NCBI GenBank assembly: GCA_020722505.1
Contig: DYKR01000002.1
Span: 27,921 to 91,920, forward strand
Length of the DNA: 64,000 bases
Direction: 5' to 3'
DNA from: Caldisericum exile
GTDB lineage: Bacteria > Caldisericota > Caldisericia > Caldisericales > Caldisericaceae
The position numbers and the translations under genes were made by a program. Positions 1 through 8,693 of the stretch are shown one piece after another; position 1 is the stretch's first letter; each line of letters begins with the position of its first letter. The notes under the pieces are model-generated. The model did no database searches. It saw nothing but the letters and a program-made list of their open reading frames with translations, and was not told where the DNA came from.

Positions 1-15
1 TAATAAAAAACAAAA

Positions 16-355
16 GACTTAAGTAAGGAATAAGCCAGATTCTGTATCTCCATAAGGAGATGGCAGCCATTTATCTAAGCGGCCAACCCAGTAGCATGAG
101 GTGGAGCTTCCTCTTCGCTACTCTATTTGGCCTTGCTCCGAGTGGGGTTTGCCTTGCGTAATGCTGTCACCAGCATTACCGGTGGTCTCTTACACCACCT
201 TTTCACCCTTACCTTAAAGCTAAGGCGGTCTATTTTCTGTGGCACTTTCCCTAGGGTCGCCCCCGCTTGGATTTCCCAAGCACTCTGCTCCAAGGAGTCC
301 GGACTTTCCTCAGAATAGTTCAAACTATTCTGAGGCTGCCTTCCTTACTTAAGTC
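16..355 (-). ncRNA. rnpB: RNase P RNA, bacterial class A
   Basis: Catalytic RNA of ribonuclease P, which trims tRNA 5' leaders. On the minus strand the region shows the family hallmarks: the conserved GAGGAAAGTCCGGACTCC block near the 5' end (about 294-311), a GCAAGGCCAAATAG segment, a GGTTGG loop of the kind that binds tRNA CCA, a TAGATAAATGGCTGCC block, and GAATCTGGCTTAT at the 3' end. The ends pair as a perfect 15-bp helix (16-30 with 341-355), a long P1 that suits a thermophile. The 5' end overlaps the last codons of the upstream zinc-ribbon gene by about 7 bases. Exact ends are inferred from the P1 helix. Confidence 0.95.
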
Positions 356-1068
356 AAATCTTCATCTATGTATAGAATTTTACCACAGATTTCGCATTGG
401 ATAATTTCATTTCCCTTTGTTTCCTGAAGCAAGGCAATGGTTTCAAGCGGTAATTTCACACCACAATTACCACAGAACCCATGGTCAACCTTTTCAATGG
501 CACCACCTGGGAAACTCTTTCTTATCTCTAAATATCTTGTTACAAAATCGTGAGGCAAAGAAGAAATAACCTCATCAAATTCTTTATTTAATAGAACTCT
601 TTCTTCTTTAAGTTCCTCTTCTAATTTTTCGTATTCTTCTCTAATTTTTTCACTTTTCTTTTTCAAGTTATCAATTGCTTTATCCAACTCTTCAATTTTT
701 GTATCTCTTTCTTTTAACTCATTTAGCACAAAGTTAAGATTTTTTTCATACTCTTCCATTTTGGCTAAAAGATTCTCTTCCGTTTTTTTTGCAATTTTAA
801 GTTCTTTTTGAGTTTTAAAGGTACTACTATCGATTGCATTTTTTATACTTTGTAGTTCTTTTTCTGCATCTTCTATTTCACGTTCAATCTCATTTTTTCT
901 GCTAACCAAACCTTTTTTAGAAAGGTCTAACTCTTCCTTCTCTGTTTCATAATTGCTAATCTGCTCTTCTATTTTTAATTCTTCTTCTATCTCTTTAACA
1001 CGTTTTTCTTTCTTTAAGGTCTGGGAAAGTTTCTTCTCGACTTCATAAACTTTGCTAATAAATGACAT
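349..1068 (-). CDS. Coiled-coil protein with C-terminal C4 zinc ribbon
   Basis: A 239-residue protein. Residues about 5-170 are highly charged and heptad-like (Glu/Lys/Leu rich), predicting a long antiparallel coiled-coil hairpin. The C-terminus holds two CxxC pairs (C199/C202 and C225/C228) that would bind zinc. This layout matches the family annotated as C4-type zinc ribbon domain (formerly DUF164), which is widespread in bacteria; its function is not settled, and nucleic acid or protein binding is usually suggested. It lies 18 bases downstream of a tRNA gene and its 3' end runs into the RNase P RNA, so all three are probably on one transcript. The family is clear; the role is unknown. Confidence 0.8.
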   Translation of the reverse strand: MSFISKVYEVEKKLSQTLKKEKRVKEIEEELKIEEQISNYETEKEELDLSKKGLVSRKNEIEREIEDAEKELQSIKNAIDSSTFKTQKELKIAKKTEENLLAKMEEYEKNLNFVLNELKERDTKIEELDKAIDNLKKKSEKIREEYEKLEEELKEERVLLNKEFDEVISSLPHDFVTRYLEIRKSFPGGAIEKVDHGFCGNCGVKLPLETIALLQETKGNEIIQCEICGKILYIDEDLT

Positions 1069-1086
1069 TATTAAAGCCTCCCTCTA

Positions 1087-1161
1087 TGGTGGGCCCGCTT
1101 GGATTCGAACCAAGAACCAATTGGTTATGAGCCAACCGCTCTGCCGTTGAGCTACGGGCCC
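1087..1161 (-). tRNA. tRNA with CAT anticodon (Ile2 or elongator Met)
   Basis: A 75-nt cloverleaf with encoded CCA. The acceptor stem GGGCCCG pairs with CGGGCCC, the D stem is GCTC/GAGC, the anticodon stem is GTTGG/CCAAT with loop CTCATAA (anticodon at 1127-1129), and the T stem is CTTGG/CCAAG. The first acceptor pair is G-C, so it is not the initiator tRNA, which has a mismatch there. The C4-G69 and C5-G68 pairs are those reported as TilS determinants for lysidine-modified tRNA-Ile2, and favour Ile(CAU) over elongator Met. I cannot settle this without the organism's other CAT tRNAs. Confidence 0.93.
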
Positions 1162-1179
1162 TGTTACATATGCATAACT

Positions 1180-1207
1180 ATTTTACATAAAAGTTTTTTT
1201 TAGTCAA
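1180..1207 (-). promoter_or_regulatory. Sigma-70-type promoter for tRNA and downstream genes
   Basis: On the minus strand there is TTGACT (1202-1207), a 16-base spacer and TAAAAT (1180-1185). The predicted start is near 1172, about 11 bases before the tRNA 5' end. It could drive tRNA, zinc-ribbon gene and rnpB together. Confidence 0.6.
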
Positions 1208-1382
1208 GGGGAGAAATTATTAACATTAACCAAAACTTATTAATAGAACCTTTTAGGAGTAAGAATTTTAATAACGTATTACAACAGATTTTTGAACTAA
1301 AAGATATCTTGCAAATCCGAATACCCAAATAAGATTTTTGTAAATTTAACAAGACAGAGCCAAAGGATAAGAAAGATAAAAC

Positions 1383-1407
1383 AAAAATGGGGGATTTAAT
1401 CCCCCAT
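1383..1407 (-). terminator. Intrinsic terminator after the peptide transporter operon
   Basis: On the minus strand a perfect 7-bp stem ATGGGGG/CCCCCAT (1387-1407) with a 7-base loop is followed by a T run (1383-1387 and beyond). It lies about 20 bases after the stop codon of the second ATPase gene. The remaining intergenic bases up to the tRNA promoter (about 1210-1380) show nothing I can name. Confidence 0.85.
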
Positions 1408-1428
1408 AAAGTTAATAAATATACTAAT

Positions 1429-2421
1429 TTATTTAGAGTATTCTACAACTTTGCCCTCTTTTACAAAGTGACATGCAACATAATGCCCAGAACCAACATC
1501 AACTAAAGGTGGTTCAGATTCTTTACAGATATCTTTTGCATATCGGCAACGGGTTCTAAATCTACAACCTGACGGTGGATTAATGGGTGAGGGGATATCT
1601 CCTTGAAGAAGAATTCTTTCTTTTTTTATCTCAGGATCTGGTATGGGTATTGCGGAAAGTAGAGCCTGTGTATAAGGATGAAGAGGATTCTTGAATAATT
1701 CTTTTGTTTCGGCAACTTCTACTAATTTACCAAGGTACATAACTCCTATCCTATCGGATACGTGCCTCACAACAGCAAGGTTATGCGCAACTAGTAAATA
1801 AGTAAGTGCAAGTTTTTGTTGAAGTTCAAGAAGAAGGTTCAACACCTGTGCTTGGATTGATGCATCAAGCGCCGAAACAGGCTCGTCTGCAACAATAAAT
1901 TTAGGATTAAGAACTACGGCTCTTGCGATACCTATTCTCTGTCTCTGTCCGCCAGAAAATTCATGCGGATATCTTCTTAAATATTCAGGTCTAAGACCTA
2001 CTAACTTCATGATCTCAACAACTCGTTCTTCCTGCTCTTTTTTATCACCAATATTATGGACCATTAAAGGTTCTTTTATAATCTCTCCAATCGGCATTCT
2101 CGGGTTCAAAGAGCCATAGGGGTCTTGGAAAATTATCTGCATTTCTCTTCTTAGAGGCCTAATTTTATTTTCTCCAAACTTTGTTATATCGATACCATTA
2201 AAAATAATTTGGCCTTTTGTAGGTTCAATTAACTTTATAATTGTTTTTCCTGCAGTTGTCTTTCCGCTTCCACTTTCTCCCACAAGACCAAAAGTTTCTC
2301 CTTCAAAAATATGGAAGGATATATCATCAACTGCCCTTACCCAGCCGATGGGTCTTGAGAAAACACCTCCAACAACAGGAAAATGCTTCACTAAATTATT
2401 TATCTCAAGAAGTTTTTTCAC
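1429..2421 (-). CDS. oppF: Oligopeptide/dipeptide ABC transporter ATPase (OppF/DppF type)
   Basis: Cytoplasmic ATPase that powers peptide uptake. It is 330 residues long, usual for the family. Visible motifs are Walker [10 protein letters not shown] (48-56), Q-loop IFQDP, ABC signature SGGQRQ (156-161) and Walker B FIVADEP (175-181). After the nucleotide-binding domain comes the oligopeptide-type C-terminal extension with the cysteine-rich segment [14 protein letters not shown], seen in Opp/Dpp ATPases. It overlaps the preceding ATPase gene by 4 bases (ATGA type) and is last in the operon before a terminator. Substrate (peptide rather than sugar or nickel) is inferred from family resemblance only. 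Confidence 0.9.
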   Translation of the reverse strand: MKKLLEINNLVKHFPVVGGVFSRPIGWVRAVDDISFHIFEGETFGLVGESGSGKTTAGKTIIKLIEPTKGQIIFNGIDITKFGENKIRPLRREMQIIFQDPYGSLNPRMPIGEIIKEPLMVHNIGDKKEQEERVVEIMKLVGLRPEYLRRYPHEFSGGQRQRIGIARAVVLNPKFIVADEPVSALDASIQAQVLNLLLELQQKLALTYLLVAHNLAVVRHVSDRIGVMYLGKLVEVAETKELFKNPLHPYTQALLSAIPIPDPEIKKERILLQGDIPSPINPPSGCRFRTRCRYAKDICKESEPPLVDVGSGHYVACHFVKEGKVVEYSK

Positions 2422-3422
2422 GATACAACCTCACTTTCATTAACTAAAACAGGATGGAAACATCTTACAAAATGGTTGTTTTCAATTTCAGCAAGTTCGG
2501 GCATTTCTTTCCTACACCTCTCTGTTGCAAATGGGCACCTTGGATTGAAATGACAACCAAGTGGCATATGGTAGGGGTTAGGCACCATTCCTTCTATTGC
2601 AGGAAGCGGAGTTTTTGTCTTCTCAGAAACTAAATTTGGAATAGAACTTAATAGCCCATAAGTATAAGGATGTCTCGGCCTTCTAAAAATAGATACCACA
2701 TCACCACTTTCTACAATTTTACCAGTATAGGCAACGTAAACACTATTTGCCATTTCTGCAACAAGGGCTAAGTCATGGGTAATAAATAAAACTGCCATAC
2801 CTGTTCTTTTTTGAAGGTCTTTCATAAGTTCAAGAATTTGTGCTTGAATTGTTACATCAAGAGCAGTAGTTGCTTCATCAGAAATAAGAAGGTCTGGATT
2901 ACAAGACATTGCCATTGCAATCATAACCCTTTGTCTCATGCCACCACTTAATTCATGAGGATATTGGTTAAATCTCCTTTCAGGCTCGGGAATACCAACA
3001 AGCCCGAGAAGTTCAATTGTCTTATTTTTGGCTTCTTCTTCACTTACATCTTGGTGGATTAGGATTGCTTCCATTATCTGGTCACCAATTGTAAACACAG
3101 GGTTTAAAGCACTCATCGGTTCTTGGAAAATCATTGAAATTTCAGCACCCCTTATTTTTCTTAGTTGCTCTGGTGTCTTTCCAACTAAATTTTCTCCTTT
3201 AAAAATAATTTCTCCACCGACAATTTTTCCAGGAACATCGATAAGGCCCAAAATTGACATTGCAGAAACACTTTTTCCACAACCACTTTCACCCACAAGC
3301 CCTAAAACTTCCCCTTTATGTATTGTATAACTCATTCCATCAACCGCTTTTACAACACCATCGTCTGTATAGAAATAAGTTTTTAAATCCTTTACTTCCA
3401 ATAATACTTCGCTTTTTTCCAT
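2418..3422 (-). CDS. oppD: Oligopeptide/dipeptide ABC transporter ATPase (OppD/DppD type)
   Basis: Partner ATPase of the peptide importer, 334 residues. Walker A is GESGCGKS (44-51), the signature is LSGGMRQR and Walker B is [12 protein letters not shown]. The C-terminal oligopeptide domain has the expected [16 protein letters not shown] cysteine segment. OppD and OppF form a heterodimer on the membrane permeases. The gene begins 7 bases after oppC, fourth of five in the operon. Confidence 0.9.
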   Translation of the reverse strand: MEKSEVLLEVKDLKTYFYTDDGVVKAVDGMSYTIHKGEVLGLVGESGCGKSVSAMSILGLIDVPGKIVGGEIIFKGENLVGKTPEQLRKIRGAEISMIFQEPMSALNPVFTIGDQIMEAILIHQDVSEEEAKNKTIELLGLVGIPEPERRFNQYPHELSGGMRQRVMIAMAMSCNPDLLISDEATTALDVTIQAQILELMKDLQKRTGMAVLFITHDLALVAEMANSVYVAYTGKIVESGDVVSIFRRPRHPYTYGLLSSIPNLVSEKTKTPLPAIEGMVPNPYHMPLGCHFNPRCPFATERCRKEMPELAEIENNHFVRCFHPVLVNESEVVS

Positions 3423-3429
3423 ATTTCAC

Positions 3430-4332
3430 CTACCTATATAACCTTGGGTCCATTGCATCTCTAAGTCCATCGCCAAGATAATTAAATGCAAGAACAGTTA
3501 TAAACATTGCAAGCCCAGGAGACCACACAAGCCATGGAGCAATAGCCATTGCATATTGAGCATTTTGAAGCATATTACCCCAAGATGGCGTAGGAGGCAT
3601 AACACCAAAGCCAAGATAGCTTAACGCAGCTTCGTATATTATATTTCCACCAACGCCAAGAGTAGCAGAAACAATAATAGGAGCAAGAGAATTTGGAAGA
3701 ATATGCCTCCATATAATTCTGCTATTTGATACGCCAACTGCTTTTGCAGCCTCTACATACTCATTTTCTCTTAAAGAAAGAAACATACCTCTTACAATTC
3801 TTGCATCGGTCATCCAACCAAAAATTGCTATTACCAAAACGATTTTCCAAACTCCTGCACCAGGGATAACTGAGGCAAGAACAATAAGAAGAGGTAACAC
3901 TGGAATTGAAAACATAATATCTGTAAATCTCATTAGAATGGTATCAAGAACTCCACCATAATAACCTGCATATGCACCAATGATTATGCCAACAATAAGC
4001 GCTGAAAAAACCGATGAAAAGCCAACAAGAAGAGAAACTCTACCACCATAAAATAATCGTGTAAGAACATCTCTTCCTAACTCATCTGTCCCAAGCCAGT
4101 GCCTTAAGCTTGGTGGTTGCAAAACTTCTTCTATGGAACCAAGTTCAGAAAATTTATAAGGAGAAATAAAAGGTCCTACAATACATATAGCAATTACAAG
4201 GATTAATACAACTAAAGAAAGCATGGCAAGTTTATGCTTTCTTAATCTTTTTCCAACAATACTCCAATAGGTTTCAATTCTTCCCGTTAAAGTTTCTTCT
4301 GAAGTAGTTATATCAATAGCCATATCAACCAA
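3430..4332 (-). CDS. oppC: Peptide ABC transporter permease (OppC/DppC type)
   Basis: Inner membrane permease, 300 residues. An N-terminal TM segment (about 35-58, preceded by the basic RLRKHKLAM typical of OppC) is followed by the periplasmic LGTDELGRD motif and a five-helix transport domain. The cytoplasmic EAA loop is visible as YVEAAKAVGVSNSRIIWRHI. It starts 4 bases after oppB ends and precedes both ATPase genes. Confidence 0.9.
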   Translation of the reverse strand: MVDMAIDITTSEETLTGRIETYWSIVGKRLRKHKLAMLSLVVLILVIAICIVGPFISPYKFSELGSIEEVLQPPSLRHWLGTDELGRDVLTRLFYGGRVSLLVGFSSVFSALIVGIIIGAYAGYYGGVLDTILMRFTDIMFSIPVLPLLIVLASVIPGAGVWKIVLVIAIFGWMTDARIVRGMFLSLRENEYVEAAKAVGVSNSRIIWRHILPNSLAPIIVSATLGVGGNIIYEAALSYLGFGVMPPTPSWGNMLQNAQYAMAIAPWLVWSPGLAMFITVLAFNYLGDGLRDAMDPRLYR

Positions 4333-4336
4333 CCTC

Positions 4337-5305
4337 CTAACTATACCGTATTCGTGGGTCGACTACGGCATATAGTAAATCTGCAATAAGATTACCCACA
4401 ATCAAAAGAGTTGACTCTAAAAGTAAACAGACCATTGCAACAGGATAGTCATTTGATAACATTGCATCTACGGTAAGCCTACCCATACCTGGGATACTAA
4501 ATACAGTTTCGGTAATTGTTGCACCAGAGATAATACCAGGTAGTGTGAGTCCTAAAAGGGTTACGATAGGAATCAATGCGTTACGTAAAGCATGTTTAAA
4601 TATTACTGTTCTTTCTGGAAGTCCTTTTGCTCTTGCAGTTCTTACATAATCTTGCCTTATAACTTCAAGCATAGAACTTCTTGCATATCTCATCCATGAA
4701 CCCATCCCAAAAAGAGAAAGAACAATTACTGGAAGAACCATATATTTTACTTGGTCAAGCATACGTGCAAAGAACGGAGCCGATTCCATTCCTGGAGTCA
4801 TAACGCCACCTATCGGAAGCCAATTTAATCTCAAACCAAATATCATCATCAAAATAAAACCAAACCAGAAAGTTGGCATAGACATTCCAAAAAAGGCAAA
4901 AAATGTAAACACATAATCAAATAGAGTGTATTGGTGTAAGGCTGAATATATGCCAATAGGAACGGCAATAACAAAAGCAAATATAAGAGAGGCAATTGAA
5001 AACCTTAACGTATAACTAATTGCTCTTGCTACAATTTCAACTACAGGTTTACCACCTGCAAAAATTGAAACACCCCAATTGCCTGTGATCATCGACCAAA
5101 ACCATTTAAAAAATCTAAGATACCAAGGAAGGTCAAAACCCCAAGCATGTTTTAATCTCTGTATATCCTCTGGTCTAATCCTTGGATTTATCGCCATTTG
5201 CGCAAAGGGATCACCAACTAAACTCAAAACAGCAAAGGTAACAATTGCAACCCCTAAAAACAGAGGAATCATCTGCAAAATTCTTCTTATTACATAGTTT
5301 CTCAC
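4337..5305 (-). CDS. oppB: Peptide ABC transporter permease (OppB/DppB type)
   Basis: First permease of the importer, 322 residues. It begins with the family's standard start (MRNYVIRRILQMIPLFLGV), has a periplasmic stretch containing LGLPW-like FDLPWYLRF, then the transport domain with the EAA loop YVRTARAKGLPERTVIFKHA. It is separated from the binding protein gene upstream by 77 bases that contain a strong hairpin, so its transcription probably depends on read-through. Confidence 0.9.
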   Translation of the reverse strand: MRNYVIRRILQMIPLFLGVAIVTFAVLSLVGDPFAQMAINPRIRPEDIQRLKHAWGFDLPWYLRFFKWFWSMITGNWGVSIFAGGKPVVEIVARAISYTLRFSIASLIFAFVIAVPIGIYSALHQYTLFDYVFTFFAFFGMSMPTFWFGFILMMIFGLRLNWLPIGGVMTPGMESAPFFARMLDQVKYMVLPVIVLSLFGMGSWMRYARSSMLEVIRQDYVRTARAKGLPERTVIFKHALRNALIPIVTLLGLTLPGIISGATITETVFSIPGMGRLTVDAMLSNDYPVAMVCLLLESTLLIVGNLIADLLYAVVDPRIRYS

Positions 5306-5330
5306 CTTTTCCTAAACCTCCTTATCCTTT

Positions 5331-5360
5331 AAAAAAGGGGACCTCTTTGCGGAGGTCCCC
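5331..5360 (-). terminator. Hairpin plus T run between binding protein and permease genes
   Basis: On the minus strand a perfect 9-bp stem, GGGGACCTC/GAGGTCCCC (5337-5360), with a 6-base loop is followed by six T residues (5331-5336). It lies inside the operon, 23 bases after the binding protein stop. A partial terminator here would give much more binding protein than permease; the hairpin may also protect the 3' end of the upstream message. Confidence 0.8.
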
Positions 5361-5382
5361 GCAAATTTTAACTAACTAAACC

Positions 5383-7605
5383 TTATTTCTTTTCCCAATA
5401 CCAGAGTTCTGAATTGTATGTGTAACCAATAGAAGAAGAAACCACATAATCAAAGCCTGCCATAGCAAGATTTGCTTTTGGTGTATAGATATCAGTCCAT
5501 AAAACTAATCCAATTTGTGGCACAAGGTCTGCAATCCTTTGATCTGCAATATAGTAGTTCTTTTGACGAACTACTGGGTCAACTTCGTGAGTTGCCTTGT
5601 AAATTGCTTCACTAAGGGTAGGATCAGAAATGCCGGTGTAGTTTTGTCCTTCCCATTCATTTGCTTCGGTTGGAATTTGGTCGGAAGAATAAAGTGTATA
5701 TCCACCTGGGTCAAGTGGATCTCCACCCCAAGCAAACATTGCTAACTGGAACATCCTGTGGGTTGTATAAGTGCCAAAGAAGTAAGCTGCTGATAGGAAT
5801 TTTGTTTGAATATCAACGCCAATTTTCTTAAGTTGAGCTTGTAAGACTACAGCTTCGTCTTTTCTATCTTGTCGTGTTGTTGTCGAGAGTTCAATGGTTA
5901 ACTTCTTTCCATCTTTGTATCTGAAGCCATCAGAACCCATCTTCCAACCTGCTTCATCAAGAAGTTTATTTGCCATTGCAGGATCGTATTTTGGTGTAGT
6001 TGCTTTTGGATTTCTATAGAATTCGTTAAAGAGTGCAATATAAGGATAGTAGCTAACTCTTCTTTGACCTAAGAATACACGCTTGCTCAAATCATCGCAA
6101 TCAATACCATAGGCAAGTGCTTTACGAACTTTTACATCAGAAAGGATTGGATCGGTTGTATTAACTTCTAGATGTTCCCAGAAGGTTGAAAGAACCTTTT
6201 GAACTTTAATGGTTTTAATTTTTTCTGCCTGTTGAGCCTCTTTCTCTCCAAGTCCTATGAGAGTTAAATCAACCTTTCCTGCAAGAACATTCATCAACAT
6301 GGTATTTGTATCAGGTATCCACTGATACACAAACTCCTGGACAAGTGGCTTTGAGCCGGCCCAACCAAACCAGTTAGGATTTGGTTCAAGAGAAATATAT
6401 GCCCCTTCAACCCAATCTTTAATCTTGTATGGACCTGCATGGACAGGTTTCTTTGCAAGGGCTGAAGATGTAATTTGTTCTAATGGAACCTGGCTATAGA
6501 AGTGTTTAGGATACATTGGAAGACCAAGGTTTGCATATGGTGTTGTATCATTCCAGGTTACAACCATTGTGTATGGGTTGGGGAATTCAATTTTTTCAAT
6601 CTTATCATAAGGATCGGTTGTAGGTATCTGCTCGATTTTTCCAGAAAGATAAATGTCAAATACACCAAATTTAATATCTTCTTCGTAATTTACAGGAACG
6701 CCATCAGACCATTTAACACCTTTTCTAAGGTAGTAAGTTGTCTTCATATAGGTCTTGTCATTTACCTTATAAGTTGTCCAGGTGCCATCTTTAAAGTTTG
6801 GAACATTAAGTGCCATCCTTGGTGCTACTACTCCATTAGGGAATGCCATAATTAAACCATCTTCATACTGCATAGCGATATTACGCTGTGCCATCATTGA
6901 AGTTGCAAAACTCATTAACGCATCAGGTTCCTGTGTTTGTGCAATAACTACTCTCCCACCAACCTGTGGGGGCACAACAATCTTATAGATTGTATATGCA
7001 CACTCTGACCTTGTTGCTGCCATTGTTGGGTCAACAGTTGCTTCTTTTGTATGGTAAGTAAGAATCTGGATATCAGGTCTGTAGGCAAGTGTAACTGCTC
7101 CCACTGCCCAAGAAGCAATCTTTTTCCAATCGTTTGCCCAAACAATTGGTTCACCCTTGAATGCCTGTGCTTCTTTTTCTTTGCCAAGCACTCTTACTCC
7201 AAGGACTGCAAGCTCTTGTCTTGTGATGGAATTTTCTGGTTTAAAGGTTCCATCAGGATAACCTTTAATGTAACCAGCTTTTACCGCTGCTTCTACATAA
7301 CCAAATGACCAACGAGATGCACTTACATCCTTAAATGTTGGTGTTGCAGGTTTATACTCTTTGAGCCCTTTTGCAATGCAAATCATTTTTGCAAATTGTT
7401 CTCTTGTTACAGGGCTCTCTGGCTTGAATGTTCCATCAGGAAAACCTGCAATTACGCCTTTTGAAACCAAATAATCAATTTGGTCTTTTGCCCAATAATC
7501 AGCGGGAAGATCTTTAAAACCTGCACCCAAAACACTTAAGGGCCTAACTGCAAAAAGCGTTAAAACCATTACAACTGCAAGAAATACAACTAATACTTTC
7601 TTCAT
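5383..7605 (-). CDS. SLH-domain peptide-binding protein of ABC transporter (family 5)
   Basis: Extracytoplasmic solute receptor of the adjacent peptide importer, 740 residues from the chosen start. A signal peptide (MKKVLVVFLAVVMVLTLFAV) is followed by SLH repeats: two clear ones (about residues 28-75 with DYWAKDQIDYL and GFPDGTFKPESPVTREQFAK; about 90-140 with GYPDGTFKPENSITRQELA) and a weaker third to about 205. The rest is a family 5 extracellular binding domain (KWSDGVPVNYEEDI, KALAYGID). SLH fusions of this kind would tether the receptor to cell wall polymers. A second in-frame start (TTG at 7662) also has a perfect ribosome binding site; I prefer 7605 because it places the signal peptide at the N-terminus. 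Confidence 0.9.
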   Translation of the reverse strand: MKKVLVVFLAVVMVLTLFAVRPLSVLGAGFKDLPADYWAKDQIDYLVSKGVIAGFPDGTFKPESPVTREQFAKMICIAKGLKEYKPATPTFKDVSASRWSFGYVEAAVKAGYIKGYPDGTFKPENSITRQELAVLGVRVLGKEKEAQAFKGEPIVWANDWKKIASWAVGAVTLAYRPDIQILTYHTKEATVDPTMAATRSECAYTIYKIVVPPQVGGRVVIAQTQEPDALMSFATSMMAQRNIAMQYEDGLIMAFPNGVVAPRMALNVPNFKDGTWTTYKVNDKTYMKTTYYLRKGVKWSDGVPVNYEEDIKFGVFDIYLSGKIEQIPTTDPYDKIEKIEFPNPYTMVVTWNDTTPYANLGLPMYPKHFYSQVPLEQITSSALAKKPVHAGPYKIKDWVEGAYISLEPNPNWFGWAGSKPLVQEFVYQWIPDTNTMLMNVLAGKVDLTLIGLGEKEAQQAEKIKTIKVQKVLSTFWEHLEVNTTDPILSDVKVRKALAYGIDCDDLSKRVFLGQRRVSYYPYIALFNEFYRNPKATTPKYDPAMANKLLDEAGWKMGSDGFRYKDGKKLTIELSTTTRQDRKDEAVVLQAQLKKIGVDIQTKFLSAAYFFGTYTTHRMFQLAMFAWGGDPLDPGGYTLYSSDQIPTEANEWEGQNYTGISDPTLSEAIYKATHEVDPVVRQKNYYIADQRIADLVPQIGLVLWTDIYTPKANLAMAGFDYVVSSSIGYTYNSELWYWEKK

Positions 7606-7676
7606 ACTTTTACCTCCTTCTTCTTTGTTTTTTAAAAACCACTTTTCGAAAATTTTTTGCAACTTCTCACCTCCTT

Positions 7677-8105
7677 TTAACGTAGAGTTTGCATCACAGG
7701 TAAAACAAAATTACCTATATAATTATACAGAAATTGATGGGATTGCAAATATAAAGAAGATTTTATATTTCTAAAATCAGTGTAAGCGTAATCGCTTATA
7801 TTTGGTTTAGAGCGAGTCTCAAAATTATAGGGATAGTAATCAAAAATTAAAAAAAGAAAATTTAACAGAAATCCTAAAAAATTGATCTCGTCTTTCTTTT
7901 TATTAATGCCTACTTCTTCTCTATAGGTTCCTAAAGTGCTGCTAAAAACTTTTTCCTTTGCTATTTTAGAATCAGCCTTATCTTTCTTAAGTAAAATTGC
8001 AATTTCAAATATATCTTTCAATTCATCTGAAATATCAGCAAAATCAATTTCTTTTTCATCTAAAAAATTTTCAATAACGTCGTTAAGTTTATCTTCTCTA
8101 TCCAT
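7677..8105 (-). CDS. Hypothetical one-TM protein, possible anti-sigma partner
   Basis: A 142-residue protein with no family I recognise. Residues 1-70 are acidic and helical, one hydrophobic stretch follows (about 74-91, FLGFLLNFLFLIFDYY), and the last 45 residues are polar and would lie outside. Its start overlaps the ECF sigma factor gene by 8 bases, so translation is coupled. By position and topology it may be an anti-sigma factor, as most ECF sigma genes are followed by one, but no zinc-binding anti-sigma motif (HxxxCxxC) is present. The role is inference. Confidence 0.55.
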   Translation of the reverse strand: MDREDKLNDVIENFLDEKEIDFADISDELKDIFEIAILLKKDKADSKIAKEKVFSSTLGTYREEVGINKKKDEINFLGFLLNFLFLIFDYYPYNFETRSKPNISDYAYTDFRNIKSSLYLQSHQFLYNYIGNFVLPVMQTLR

Positions 8106-8652
8106 TTAATAACTCCTCTATAATCTCCTTTAATCTCTTCAATCCTCTAAATTGCGTTATCTTCACAGCACTTTCCGTTTTACCCAAAGTTAAAGCAATT
8201 TCCTTAACGGACTTTCTTTCGTAGAATCTCATTAATAGCACCGATCTATAATCCTCTGGAAGTTTATTTAAGGCCAATTTAACAATTTGGTCAACATCTT
8301 CAACGGTAAAACTACCGTAAACATCGTAAAGGATAGGATGATAAGTTTTTTCAAATTTTTCTTCAAGAGGAAGCACATCATGGCCGAGGTTCTGTCTAAA
8401 CCAATCTCTTATGTTATTCCTTGCAATTGCATACATCCAGGTATCAAGATGGTATCCCTCTTTAATTTCAAAATTTTTCAAACTCTTAATAAACTTCAAA
8501 AAAGTTTCAGAAGTCAAATCTTCAGCAACTTCTCTCATCTTCACCCTTTTGTAAACATAGTTAAAGATCCTGTCAAAATAGTAGTTAAAAAACTCAACGA
8601 ATGCCTTCTCGTCACCATCTTTTAGCTTCTTTACAATTTCAAATTCGTCCAA
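8098..8652 (-). CDS. ECF-family RNA polymerase sigma factor
   Basis: Alternative sigma factor, 184 residues. Region 2 (about 10-80) has the ECF pattern FNYVYKRVKMREVAEDLTSETFLK followed in the chain by WMYAIARNNIRDWFR. Region 4 (about 130-178) has the helix-turn-helix SVKEIALTLGKTESAVK. There is no region 1.1 or 3, as expected for ECF members. The start is TTG with the ribosome binding site AGGTGAAGG; a TATATA sequence lies just upstream and may be its -10 box. It is coupled to the membrane protein gene downstream. Target genes are unknown; the SLH receptor operon just downstream is one candidate. Confidence 0.88.
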   Translation of the reverse strand: MDEFEIVKKLKDGDEKAFVEFFNYYFDRIFNYVYKRVKMREVAEDLTSETFLKFIKSLKNFEIKEGYHLDTWMYAIARNNIRDWFRQNLGHDVLPLEEKFEKTYHPILYDVYGSFTVEDVDQIVKLALNKLPEDYRSVLLMRFYERKSVKEIALTLGKTESAVKITQFRGLKRLKEIIEELLNG

Positions 8653-8693
8653 TCCTTCACCTATATATACGTAAATTAAACAAAAAAGTTACA

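Noticed and set aside
123-323. Open frames on both strands between bases 123 and 323
   Set aside because: They lie wholly inside the RNase P RNA, whose conserved blocks and P1 helix explain the sequence.
6948-7187. Frame with histidine and lysine rich product opposite the SLH receptor
   Set aside because: Shadow of the SLH-receptor coding sequence with no start signal or family.
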